DNA of 64,000 nucleotides, taken from positions 5,011,501-5,075,500 of the forward strand of contig NC_064548.1 in the NCBI RefSeq assembly GCF_023856365.1, written 5' to 3'. The DNA is from Brienomyrus brachyistius (lineage: Eukaryota > Chordata > Actinopteri > Osteoglossiformes > Mormyridae). The first letter of the stretch is position 1. Each line of letters opens with the position of its first letter. Both the position numbers and the translations under genes were made by a program. The notes below the pieces were generated by a model, which was given only the letters and a program-made list of their open reading frames with translations, was not told the DNA's origin and did not search any database. This document shows, one piece after another, positions 44,984 through 54,774 of this stretch.

Positions 44984-47900
44984 GTAAGTGACCAAATGGT
45001 GTAGCCGCGACATGCGTAGTAATATCTCTCATAGGGATCCCTTTTATTGCACCTGTTACAGGCACCTATAAAAGGTGATGATTTCTCAATAAATCCTACA
45101 CTAAATTTGTGTTTTTTTTTTTACCTCTAGGTGGCAATCAAATATGCCAGAAAGACTGAAAAGAAGCTAGAACTGGTAAGTGTTTTCAGTCATAGAGCTG
45201 GGTTTATTTGGAAGAATTTCTGTCTAAACATATGTATATCCTTCCCTCCCATTCATAGCCTGGACTTGACGGGCCCATGCCATTGGAGGTGGCGCTGATG
45301 AAGCTTGTTAGCAATGAGTCATCTTGTGCCAACGTGCTCAAGCTCATCGACTGGTTTGATGGACCACAGGATTATATTATGATCCTGGAAAGACCGGACC
45401 CATGCGAAGATCTCTTTGATTTTTGCAAAAGGAAAGGAGGCCTCCTGTCAGAAGGTGTTGCCAGGCACGTGATGGTGCAGGTCCTCCACGCCTTGCGCCA
45501 CTGCCAGGACTCAGGCGTCCTCCATCGAGACCTGAAGTCAGAGAACCTTTTGATCAGGACAGACACTCTGGAGGTCAAGCTCATCGACTTTGGCTGTGGC
45601 GATATCTGGACAGATTCCCACTACACAAAATTTTCAGGTCAGTGAGAGAGGCTAATTAAAACCTGTCAAACTAACCCCTGGTTCAATAGCAAGTGGCGGG
45701 TAGTCCAGTGCAGTGTTTTCCAGTGCAGTGTTTCCCCTACCATTAACCTGCGTGAAGTTGCCCCCCATATGTTTCAGATTTCAACCAAACTGGTCTCAAT
45801 CGTATGTGCCGCGCTTGTGCCAGATTGGGCCATTAAAACGATCCTTTGTGCTGTTTTAGTTTCTGAGATATTAATGTCTGTTTACATGGTGACGTCATCA
45901 GCGTGAAGTTGATGCCCCATTTGCGTCTGATTTCCACCAGACCGATCGCAATTGTGTGTGTTGCTTTGTGCTGGCTTGTGCTGTGAAAACTATCCTTTGT
46001 GCTGTTTCAGTTTCTGAGATATTTATGTCTGTTTACATGATGACATCATCAGCGTGAAGTTGATGCCCCATTTTCCTCTGATTTCCACCAGACTGATCGC
46101 AATTGTGTGTGTTGCATTTGTGCTGGCTTGTGCTGTTAAAACTATCCTTTGTGCTGTTTTAGTTTCTGAGATATTAAGGTCTGTTTACATGGTGACATCA
46201 TCAGTGTGAAGTTGGTGCCCCATTTGCGTCTGATTTCCACCAGACCGATCGCAATTGTGTGTGTTGCATTTGAGCTGGCTTGTGCTGTTAAAACTATCCT
46301 TTGCGCTGTTTTAGTTTCTGCGATATTAATGTCTGTTTACATGGTGACGTCATCAGCGTGAAGTTGATGCCCCATTTTTATCTGATTTCCTCCAGACCGA
46401 TCGCAATTGTGTGTGTTGCATTTGTGCTGGCTTGTGCCGTTAAAACTATCCTTTGTGCTGTTTTAGTTTCTGAGATATTGTCTGTGTACATGGTGACGTC
46501 ATCAGCGTGCAGTTGGTGCCCCATTTCCGTCTGATTTCCACCAGACCGATGGCAATTGTGTGCGTTGCATTTGTGCTGGGTTGTGCCATTAAAACTATCC
46601 TTTGTGCTGTTTTAGTTTCTGAGATATTAATGTCTGTTTACATGGTGACGTCATCAGTGTGAAGTTGGTGCCCCATTTGCGTCTGATTTCCACCAGACCT
46701 ATCGCAATTGTGTGTGTTGCTTTGTGCTGGCTTGTGCCGTTAAAACTATCCTTTGTGCTGTTTTAGTTTCTGCGATATTAATGTCTGTTTACATGGTGAC
46801 ATCATCAGTGTGAAGTTGGTGCCCCATTTTTCTCTGATTTCCTCCAGACCGATCGCAATTGTGTGTGTTGCATTTGTGCTGGCTTGTGCCGTTAAAACTA
46901 TCCTTTGTGCTGTTTTGATTTCTGAGATATTAATGTCTGTGTACATGGTGACGTCTTCAGCGTGAAGTTGGTGCCCCATTTGCATCTGATTTCCACCAGA
47001 CAGATCACAATTGTGTGTGTTGCATTTGTGCTGGCTTGTGCTGTTAAAAGTATCCTTTGTGCTGTTTTAGTTTCTGAGATATTTATGTCTGTTTACATGG
47101 TGACATCATCAGCGTGAAGTTGATGCCCCATTTGCGTCTGATTTCCACCAGACCGATCGCAATTGTGTGTGTTGCTTTGTGCTGGCTTGTGCTGTTAAAA
47201 CTATCCTTTGTGCTGTTTTAGTTTCTGAGATATTAATGTCTGTTTACATGGTGACATCATCAGCGTGAAGTTGATGCCCCATTTTCCTCTGATTTCCACC
47301 AGACTGATCGCAATTGTGTGTGTTGCATTTGTGCTGGCTTGTGCTGTTAAAACTATCCTTTGTGCTGTTTTAGTTTCTGAGATATTAATGTCTGTTTACA
47401 TGGTGACATCATCAGTGTGAAGTTGGTGCCCCATTTGCGTCTGATTTCCACCAGACCGATTGCTATTGTGTGTGTTGCATTTGTGCTGGCTTGTGCCGTT
47501 GAAACTATCCTTTGTGCTGTTTTAGTTTCTGAGATATTAATGTCTGTTTACATGGTGACATCATCAGTGTGAAGTTGGTGCCCCATTTTTCTCTGATTTC
47601 CACCAGACTGATCGCAATTGTATGTGTTGCATTTGTGCTGGCTTGTGCTGTTAAAACTATCCTTTGTGCTGTTTTAGTTTCTGCGATATTAATGTCTGTT
47701 TACATGGTGACGTCATCAGCGTGAAGTTGATGCCCCATTTGCGTCTGATTTCCACCAGACCGATCGCAATCCCGTTTGCTGCATTTGTGCCATTAAAACT
47801 ATCCTTTGTGCTGCTTCAGTGCAGAGATATTGCTTATTTACATGGTCACGTGACTCTGCTGTTAAGTTAGCCCCCCGTTTGCCTCCGAACCAGTCTCAGT

Positions 47901-50900
47901 AGTTTGTGCCGTTTAAAAATTGTCTGTGCTGTTATTTTTCTGAGTTATACCTCTTACTTTACGCCTTCACATGATCGCCGTATAGTGCTCAGGCTCGTGT
48001 TTCTCATGTGAACAGAAGGTGGAGCGTTTGATGACTCCGTGTCAAAGCTGGACGTAGACTTAGTCAGCCCCACCAGCCAGATACCGCATTTCAGGATCCT
48101 GCTAGATATTTTCACAAATGACCGACCGTTACATACTGCCTCGTTACTTGCAGGCTTGACCCAGGTTATCATGTGTTCTACCAACTCAGCACAGCACAGG
48201 ACGTCCATTTCTTGAGTTGTGGGAGTGAAAAAGCAAAACGACAATATGTAAAGTGGCTCTTGCGGTGTGAAAAGCGATTGTGTGCCATTTACAGTGGTAA
48301 AGCACATCACATAACTCTAAATTACGTGCAGACGTACATAGCGTTTTGCTACAAGGTAGCTAGTGAACGCCACGGCAGCAAATGCGACCAGTTAATGCTT
48401 AATACTCTACAACAATGTATAATAAACTCTTGTCATTTTGCCTGCACTGTGTGTTGCAATGTCTACAGATGTAGCCACTTGAATTTTCCCCTGTTTCCAT
48501 GATGGGGCCTTGGCTGGTCCATGACTGGCCCCTGCTGGGTCCTGGGTGGGACATTGACTGTAATGAGATCCCCCACGATGATGTAATGAACAAGGGGGCC
48601 GGCATGATCTGCCCCTTACCTCTGTCTGTAAAGTACTTGCAATGATTTATCCATCCACCAGGGAGAGCAGTGATTATGAAAGCTGAAGTGACTTACCAGA
48701 GTAAGTCTTACCAGTAGTTTTGGAAAAGGAGAGTGACCCAAGATGTGTGTAACAGACTAATTACAGGCCTAAACAAAGTAATAAGGATGATTGTGGAGAA
48801 TAAAGGTGGACAGAGTGGAAAATGAAAATAAAAAAATCAAATGGTTCTGTACGGTGCTTGAATAAAACAGACACATTCCTTAGTGCAGAGGTCTCCAACT
48901 CCGGTCCTGGAGGGCTACTGCCCAGCAGGTTTTCTATCCTACCTGGCTTCTGATGAGCCACACCTGTCCTCAGGTAAATATCAGGAACAGGTGTGGCTCA
49001 TCAGAAGCCAAGTTACAAGTCTGCAAGTTGTGTCTAACTAGGTGAGCAAGGTTTAAAGTTTCATCAAACAAGTGACTGATTCAATAAATGACTTTTGGCA
49101 ATTGGCAGTTTCGTTCCCAAAATGATTTTTATTATTTCAACAATTTGGAAAAACTAAAATATTTCACCTATCTAAAAAAACATTTATCCCAAATTGCTAC
49201 AAATACTTTTATTCAGCACCAATAATTGGAGATCATTTAGAGAGTGATTATTCTATCTTTTTGTTAAAACCTATTTTCAGTGGTGCTGACAAATTGTAAA
49301 AAATCACATCATAAACATTTTTAGCCAAGACTTTTGAGCTCTGAGGCTTATAGACATTGGGGCTGGCTACACAAACAAAATTGTATTTGGTGTGATTACT
49401 AAAGTGTTACAACTTTGAAGTGACTTTGGAGTCACCACACCTTTGCATACTGTCAATGGCCCATGGAATGTCTGTCACTGCTCCTCACACCAATCAGTTT
49501 GGAAAGGCAGTGTGAATTTTACAGTTTTTTTCAATTGCTAAGACAGATACTGCAATTCTGGAGTTGCTTTCTCAAAACTCTTCAAACAGTCACCACAACA
49601 TTATCTTATACAAAATGCAATCAATGACTAAATGCAATCATGACTAAAAGTCATGGATTCCTGTCTCACTCACAACATTAAATTTTCAGAGGCCATTTTG
49701 CACATACCAACATACTGACCCTAAAACTGCTAACAAGACCGTCAAAACTGAAATATGTAATTTTCTTAAATTACTATCAAGACCCTTTCTAAAATAGATG
49801 GTAAAAGCCATATAATATAAACAAATTGACACAAGACCAAACAATGAATGCTGGATGCCAAGATATTTCTCCAGAGAAATGCCAAGGATGGATCAGGCAT
49901 GTAAAGAGATACTACCCTAGATTCTACTCTGTCTTAGCGATTGAAAAAAACTGTAAGAAAAGACACAATACTAGCCTTTTTACAGTTTATAACATGCAAC
50001 AGATTAAACGTTGATAAATAAAATATGCAATCACATTATATTACAGGACTAATACAAAACAATAAATGAATATTAGAACAACAAATTGTCGCTCCTGATC
50101 AAGATGCCAAGCTTCAAAACAGTTCCTGTCTGGTTGAAGGCAGAGATTGAAAGCACATGCTTTGCACTTCCGAGGGGTTTTTGTATGTACTGTACAATAT
50201 CATAGCGCTGGATTAGTATGTACCAGCATGAGCGCTAGCCAAGTACCTAGCCCTGTTTGTCTCTGGTGTAAAAACTTCGGCTGTGTCTTCAGTTCACCTT
50301 AACTCCAAGAAGTTATTCGGCTAAGCAAGAAATCCTGCTTTGTGAAATACCCCCGATCTCAACCCTATTGAAAATTTGTGGGTTATGCTTAAAAGCCGGG
50401 TCCGTGTCAGGAACCCAGCTAGTTTAATTTAACTAGAAATTCTGCAAAGAAGAGTGGTCAAATATTCAGCCAGAATTATGCCAGAAGCTTGCTAATGGAT
50501 ACCAAAAGATTCTGGTTGATACCTGTTGTACCTGTGTGTGTAAACTTGTGACCACAACTAAATTGTGTTTTAGTAAAGAAAGCGCCATCTCATGGTAACA
50601 CCCTGCAAGTGAACAGATGGGCGGGTTTAGACGAGAATTTAGGCACACCCCCAGAAGGAGGGGGGTTACTCCCTTTGGCTGGCTTTTGGCAGGCAGCCGC
50701 CTTGGAGGGGAAAATTGGTTCCCATGGACCCTCTTACTTGTTGTACATGGCGGTTAAATAAAAATGTCCGATAATGAAGTTTTACTTTCTTTGTAAAAAT
50801 ACAGCGAAAAATACGTATGTCTGTATGTTGGGCTGTATATTGTCTAAAACTAAAATCTCCGATTTTTTTACTTGTATCTGTGTCTGGGTCTATGTCAGGG

Positions 50901-53900
50901 GACAGCATATAGGCTGCCAACTCATTTTTGACTTTTTCTGACTTGGACTGGGAGGTAGAAGGCACTTTCTTCTTGAAGAAGCTTGCCAATGTCTTTTTCT
51001 TCTTCAGCTCAGGCTGTGCTGCTTCTTCATCTTGCTCCTGCAAAGTAGGGTCAGGTTGTGGTGTGGCTTCGTCAGCAAGGAGAAACTTCAACTCCATAAC
51101 AGCTCTTTCCTTAATTTGTTCCACCTTGTTATGTTCAGTGTAAGTCATCCGGAATCTGGGCTCCATTAGTGAAGACATGTCCAAGGGTTCATCTGTGACA
51201 GTTCATCTTCTATTAAGATACCCCAGTATGTTGTTTTTGTTTAGTTTTGTTAGTTCAGTATCTCCCTCATCTGGCTGTAAGAGACTGCTTCTGAACAGAT
51301 GAAGCATCGGTTTGAGGTAAGAGACACTGACATAAGTCTCCCCAGACTGGGCCTCAGTGAATTCTTGGTGTGGTTTCACAGCTTTGTTTACTGATTATAA
51401 AATATCTATGTCTTGCCATGTCGGCATGAGGTGCTGAGTTTTCTTCTCAGACCCCAAGATCCGGGCTATGGCTTTTTCCTGTTCCAGAACTCGCTCTACC
51501 ATCCTTTGCCTTGAAGCCCACCTTGTTGGGCCCTCTGTGATAAGCTGGTGGGTGGGGAGGCCGAGCTCGGCTTGTACCACAGCCATATCTCTTCTTCTTG
51601 TCCAGCTGAATGTGAGGCACTGACAGCCTTTTTAGAAACACCAGTGGCTCGTCAATTCTTGGGTCCTTTACACCATTCTCTGTACAGCAAAAAGGCGAAC
51701 TACAATTACACACTGTACAGCACAGACATTTGTTTACTTATAGGATGCCTAAATGCTTCCCCTCTTTACATTTCATTAATGCATATGAAACACTAGCATA
51801 CAAACTCATGTATGGCTGCATGTTTCAGCTGGATCACAGGTCTGAGGTAGTTGAGTAACACAGCACATTCTCCAGCAGCTGTGCAATTTTTTGTTTTGCT
51901 ATATAAACGTGGTAGGGCTACTTCGGTATGATACTTTCGGCTTGGGAGCTCATATTTGGGGTCGATTGTTTTTAGCTTCTGGAAAACCCCGTTTTTCAAT
52001 AGTGCAAATGGGCACCATATCTTTGGCGATATGAAATGTCACCGCATCTGTAATTTCTTTCCATCGGGGTCCCTTCTTATCACATGGTACGCAACGCGAA
52101 TAAGACGCTGATATTTTTATCTGCTCTTTAGCCAAGTTTGCAAAAGGTACAGTATGAACAATTCTGGACATGCCACTTTTTGTTCAAATGTAAGTAAAAG
52201 CTGAGAAATATTTTTTTTCCACAATGATACCTCTTGTACATGTCTTATTATCTTCTGGGAGACGCCTGTGTCATTTCCAATCAAGACAAAACTTGCTGGT
52301 TGAATAAAAGTAACGTAAAGTCAAAATTTGGCAGGTGTATGAATAATTCTGGGCTTGACTATATATATGTGTGTGTGTGTGTGTGTGCGTGTTTAGTTAA
52401 TGCACACATATAGACCTCACAAATATTAACGCTCCCCCCCCCCCTTTCTAAGATGGCATTGCTCACGTGAAAATGCAGTGCTCCCTTATTGCTATTACTA
52501 CCTTATTACTACCTAATTCCATGCTACATATGAAATGCATATGGCTGTCAGTCGCTGAGAATCTGAATTTATTCAGCAGGATCCTGAAATGCAGTATCTG
52601 ACTGGTGGGGCTGACTAAGTCTATGTCCAGCTTTGTCGCGGAATCATCAAACACAATCATGTAAAGGCATAAACTAAGAGGTATAACTCAGAAAAAATAG
52701 TACAGAATTTTAAAGGGCACTACTGAGACCGGTTCGGAAGCAAATGGGGGGCAAAGTTAACGGCGGAGTCACGTGACCATGTAAATAAATAATATCTCTG
52801 CACTGAAGCAGCACAAAGGACAGTTTTAACGGCACAAACCAGCACAAACGCAACACACGATTGCAATTGGTCTGCTGGAAATGGGGGGCCAACTTCAAAC
52901 TGCTGACGTCAACATGTAAACAAACATTTATATGTCAGAAACTAAAACAGCACAAAAAAAATTTTAACGGCACAAACGCGGCACATACAATTGAGACCAG
53001 TATCTGAAGCATATGGGGGACCAACTTCACGCAGGTCTACCATTATATAAGGGGGGCACCCCGCCTCTCCAACGGCACCTCCCACCCCCCGTTGAAGGGC
53101 AAGTTAATTTTATTTAATTTTATTTTCTATATAGCTCCAGATCACAACAGAAGTCATTTAAGGTTACCTTTCCTATAGAACAGGGCTATACATTGTGCCT
53201 TTATCAAAAGTAAACAGCCTTATGTTATTCATCTTATTTACACAACAGCTTGTCATTTTTGTCTCTACACGGTCGTGCGTTTACAATTGTCCTCTGGTCT
53301 CTGTATCGCACATGGAGTTCTGCCCCGATGCACACACACAGACACGTGCACGCACACAGGTGAGCACACTCCCACCAGCGGACAGGGAGCACACGTTGGA
53401 AAATATGTCGCGTCAACCACCTGAAAAGCAGACAAAAATATCTGCTCCCAGGGTGGAGGACAAACATCCGCAATAGGTTGCAAGGAAGACCATCTTGCAG
53501 CCTGCCTGCAGATCGGGAGTAAATGGGCCGGACGTTTCTGACTTCCCATATCAAGAGGCTCTAGAAATGTCCTTCCAGAAGCCCAGAAAGATACACTGCA
53601 GTGACATTTTATGGATAATTGTCATAAAAAGAAATGTTCTGATGTTTAGTTCAGTTGTTATATTGACTGCTGTCATTAAAAGAAACACATGAAGACCATG
53701 AATCCTGTCGGTGACTGTCTGCCCCCCCAAAACAAACAAAAAAAAAAGCTGCAAACCCAGGGGAAACACTGCAGTGATCAAGAAATCTGGACATGTGATC
53801 AAACTTCCTGCAGGGGAGTTGGATTTGTGTTCATGAGTCCTAATCTAACTTGTTTCAGTAAAAATATAGGTTTATGAAAGATTTTGTGAGTTTATGAAAG

Positions 53901-54286
53901 ATTTTGCTTTGTTGTTTCAGGCACAAAGATCTTCGCTCCCCCAGAGTGGTTCCTGAGCAGAGAGTATCTGGCTGGCCCCGCCACAGTCTGGTCTGTGGGG
54001 GTTACACTATTTACTCTAGTGTGCGGCTACCTACCCTTCCACAACCAGACGGCAATCATTTCAGGCCGCCTGAAATTCCCCCCATGGGTCTCTTCTGGTG
54101 AGCAGCTTATTTTTTGTCCCGTGACTTGAGTCTCCTGACGGGGAGTGTTTTTTTCTGACTAACTATGTGCCAAATTATTCTCTGACAGGCTGCTGCAATC
54201 TAATTCGCGGGTGCCTGAGACGCAAGGCGGCGAATCGGCGGAGCTTGGAGCAGATTCAGCGCCATCTCTGGCTGCAGCAGAAGTGA
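44839..54286 (+). CDS. PIM-like serine/threonine kinase, five exons
   Basis: The coding exons are 44839-44983, 45131-45175, 45259-45637, 53921-54097 and 54189-54286. They join in phase into 280 residues plus stop. In this numbering the glycine loop GTGGYGAV is at 30-37, the catalytic Lys in VAIK at 52, the helix-C Glu in EVAL at 73, the PIM-type hinge LERPDP at 106-111, HRDLKSEN at 152-159, DFG at 173-175 and APPEW at 195-199. The Pro in the hinge and the DLFDF block mark the PIM family, which phosphorylates Ser/Thr in survival and growth pathways without needing loop phosphorylation. All introns are GT-AG. The third is 8.3 kb and filled with transposons. No disabling change was seen. Many fish carry large PIM-like expansions, so orthology is open. 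Confidence 0.88.
45131..45175 (+). CDS. Kinase exon with catalytic Lys
   Basis: A 45-nt exon between TTTACCTCTAG and GTAAGT encodes VAIKYARKTEKKLEL. The Lys of VAIK binds ATP phosphates. Confidence 0.88.
45259..45637 (+). CDS. Kinase exon: hinge, catalytic loop, DFG
   Basis: The acceptor CCATTCATAG ends at 45258 and the donor GTCAGT begins at 45638. It encodes PGLDGPMPLEVALMKL through ILERPDPCEDLFDF, GVLHRDLKSENLLI and KLIDFGCGD to TKFS plus the first base of Gly. Donor phase matches the exon 8.3 kb downstream. Confidence 0.92.
45843..47870 (+). repeat. 14 tandem units of about 151 bp, some with CRE
   Basis: CCTTTGTGCTGTTTTAGTTT recurs at about 45843, 45994, 46146, 46298, 46450, 46599, 46750, 46902, 47053, 47204, 47357, 47509, 47661 and 47802. 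Units contain ACATGGTGACGTCATCAGCG, GAAGTTGATGCCCCATTT, CTGATTTCCACCAGACCG and ATCGCAATTGTGTGTGTTGC. The perfect CRE palindrome TGACGTCA is at 45890, 46345, 46494, 46646 and 47708. Seven units have TGACATCA. The opposite arm holds only two units, matching the first and last here. Confidence 0.95.
48108..48886. other. Interior of the large element, unassigned
   Basis: A 109-codon plus-strand frame (48173-48502) reads FLSCGSEKAKRQYVKWLLRC and later LNYVQTYIAFCYKVASE, with no family recognised. A possible small helical protein or chance. Confidence 0.3.
48887..49015. mobile_element. hAT-type MITE scrap with 24-bp palindrome arms
   Basis: GCAGAGGTCTCCAACTCCGG, then TCCTGGAGGGCTACTGCCC, is a common fish MITE start. 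48944-48967 and 48987-49010 are perfect 24-bp inverted repeats (TGGCTTCTGATGAGCCACAC...) around a 19-bp loop. Confidence 0.65.
49522..49953 (+). mobile_element. Deleted IS630/Tc1-type element
   Basis: CAGTTTTTTTCAATTGCTAA (left) and TTAGCGATTGAAAAAAACTG (right) are inverted with one mismatch over 24 bp, and TA lies on both sides. A remnant reading DISPEKCQGWIRHVKRYYPR (49859-49918) resembles the C-terminal GWIRHARRxFPR block of fish IS630-type transposases. The rest of the gene is gone. Confidence 0.75.
50338..50560 (+). pseudogene. Tc1-type transposase C-terminus
   Basis: The frame reads PDLNPIENLWVMLKSRVRVR, then NPASL, a stop and LEILQRRVVKYSARIMPEA, the conserved end of Tc1 transposases including the catalytic Glu of NPIE. 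It is followed by GTAAACTTGTGACCACAAC, like a Tc1 inverted-repeat end. The 5' part is absent. Confidence 0.75.
50666..52175 (-). pseudogene. hAT-Ac (ZBED1-like) transposase remnant
   Basis: Minus-strand pieces in order are MSRIVHTVPFANLAKEQIKI and WKEITDAVTFHIAKDMVPIC (52171-52000), RPVIQLKHAAIHEFV near 51830, LGLPTHQLITEGPTRWASRQ with RMVERVLEQEKAIARILGSE (51586-51395), and MDMSSLMEPRFRMTYTEHNK with ASFFKKKVPSTSQSKSEKVK (51184-50870). The final dimerisation domain is lost after DIDPDTDT. Its order matches the ZBED1-like element at 19208-20343, but it is a different, older copy. Confidence 0.78.
52572..53036 (-). repeat. Right arm of the large element
   Basis: The reverse complement starts ACCTGCGTGAAGTTGGTCCC and runs through two 150-bp-type units (CRE TGACGTCA at 52904-52911, CACGTGAC at 52771) to GGATCCTGCTGAATAAATTC. 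It aligns along its length with the first unit, last unit and inner end of the left arm. Confidence 0.85.
53046..53920. other. Intron remainder before the fourth listed kinase exon
   Basis: It holds the rest of the hAT-like repeat to about 53771, including AT-rich TTTATTTAATTTTATTTTC (53106-53128) and a CA-rich patch (53325-53360). It ends in a normal branch/acceptor region with GTTGTTTCAG. Confidence 0.5.
53921..54097 (+). CDS. Kinase exon: activation segment and C-lobe
   Basis: Acceptor GTTGTTTCAG, donor GTGAGC at 54098. It encodes GTKIFAPPEWFLSREYLAGP, ATVWSVGVTLFTLVCGYLPF and IISGRLKFPPWVSS. APPEW is the substrate-docking APE motif, and ATVWSVGV is typical of PIM kinases. Confidence 0.92.
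54189..54286 (+). CDS. Kinase last exon
   Basis: Acceptor TTCTCTGACAG, stop TGA at 54284-54286. It encodes CCNLIRGCLRRKAANRRSLE followed by QIQRHLWLQQK, the last helices of the C-lobe. The usual Pro of the HPW motif is Leu here (HLW). Confidence 0.9.
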
Positions 54287-54329
54287 CTGCTGACTATTAT
54301 TGGGCCTTGTCAATTATTTTCTTACTGTT

Positions 54330-54774
54330 TTGATTAAGGTTGATTAGATAAGGTTATATAAGATAAGTTTTTTTAAGTTGTTATATAAGTTAAGATTATA
54401 TAAGATACGTTTATATAAGATAAGATTATATAAGTTAAGATAAGGTTATATAAGTTAAGGTTATGTAAGTTAAGGTTATATAAGATAAGTTTATATAAGA
54501 TAAGTTTATATAAGTTAAGATAAGGTTATATAAGAAGATTATATAAGTTAAGGTTATATAAGTTAAGGTTATATAAGTTAAGGTTATATAAGATAAGTTT
54601 ATATAAGATAAGTTTATATAAGATAAGTTTATATAAGTTAAGATAAGGTTATATAAGATAAGATTATATACGATAAGATTATATAAGTTAAGATAAGTTT
54701 ATATAAGACTAAGATAAGGTTATAAAAGATAAGTTTATATAAGATTAGTTAAGATATGATTGGATAAGATAAGA
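54330..54774. repeat. AT-rich TAAG-type tandem array, copy B
   Basis: Same word set as 1-392 but with different internal order and length. It begins only about 45 bp after the kinase stop, so it lies in or just beyond that gene's 3' UTR. Confidence 0.9.

Larger units (their letters stand above)
45746..53036. mobile_element. 7.3-kb element with inverted arms, 9-bp duplication
   Basis: The ends are ACCTGCGTGAAGTTG... and the exact complement ...CAACTTCACGCAGGT. They are flanked by perfect CTACCATTA at 45737-45745 and 53037-53045. The inverted arms are long: 45746-48107 on the left, swollen by tandem units, and 52572-53036 on the right. Between them lie a MITE, a deleted IS630-type element and pieces of Tc1 and hAT, but no transposase that I can assign to the element itself. 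A 9-bp duplication with long terminal repeats recalls Mutator-like or Zisupton-type (KDZ) elements. The superfamily is not established. Confidence 0.75.
45726..53771 (+). mobile_element. hAT-like repeat split by a large insertion
   Basis: CAGTGTTTCCCCTACCATTA (45726-45745) and GGGGAAACACTG (ending 53771) look like the two inverted ends of one hAT-like repeat. Its body continues after the large insert as CTACCATTATATAAGGGGGG (53037) and a region with TTTATTTAATTTTATTTTC. Without the insert it would be about 750 bp. The flanks share only CAGTG on each side, so its own 8-bp duplication is not demonstrated. Confidence 0.55.

Noticed and set aside
45843..47870. CRISPR-like array
   Set aside because: Units are direct 151-bp tandem copies with no unique spacers, in a vertebrate intron.
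45746..53036. Two independent insertions of the same repeat in opposite directions
   Set aside because: The exact 9-bp CTACCATTA on the two outer sides and the continuation of one hAT-like repeat across them favour a single element. It remains the main alternative.
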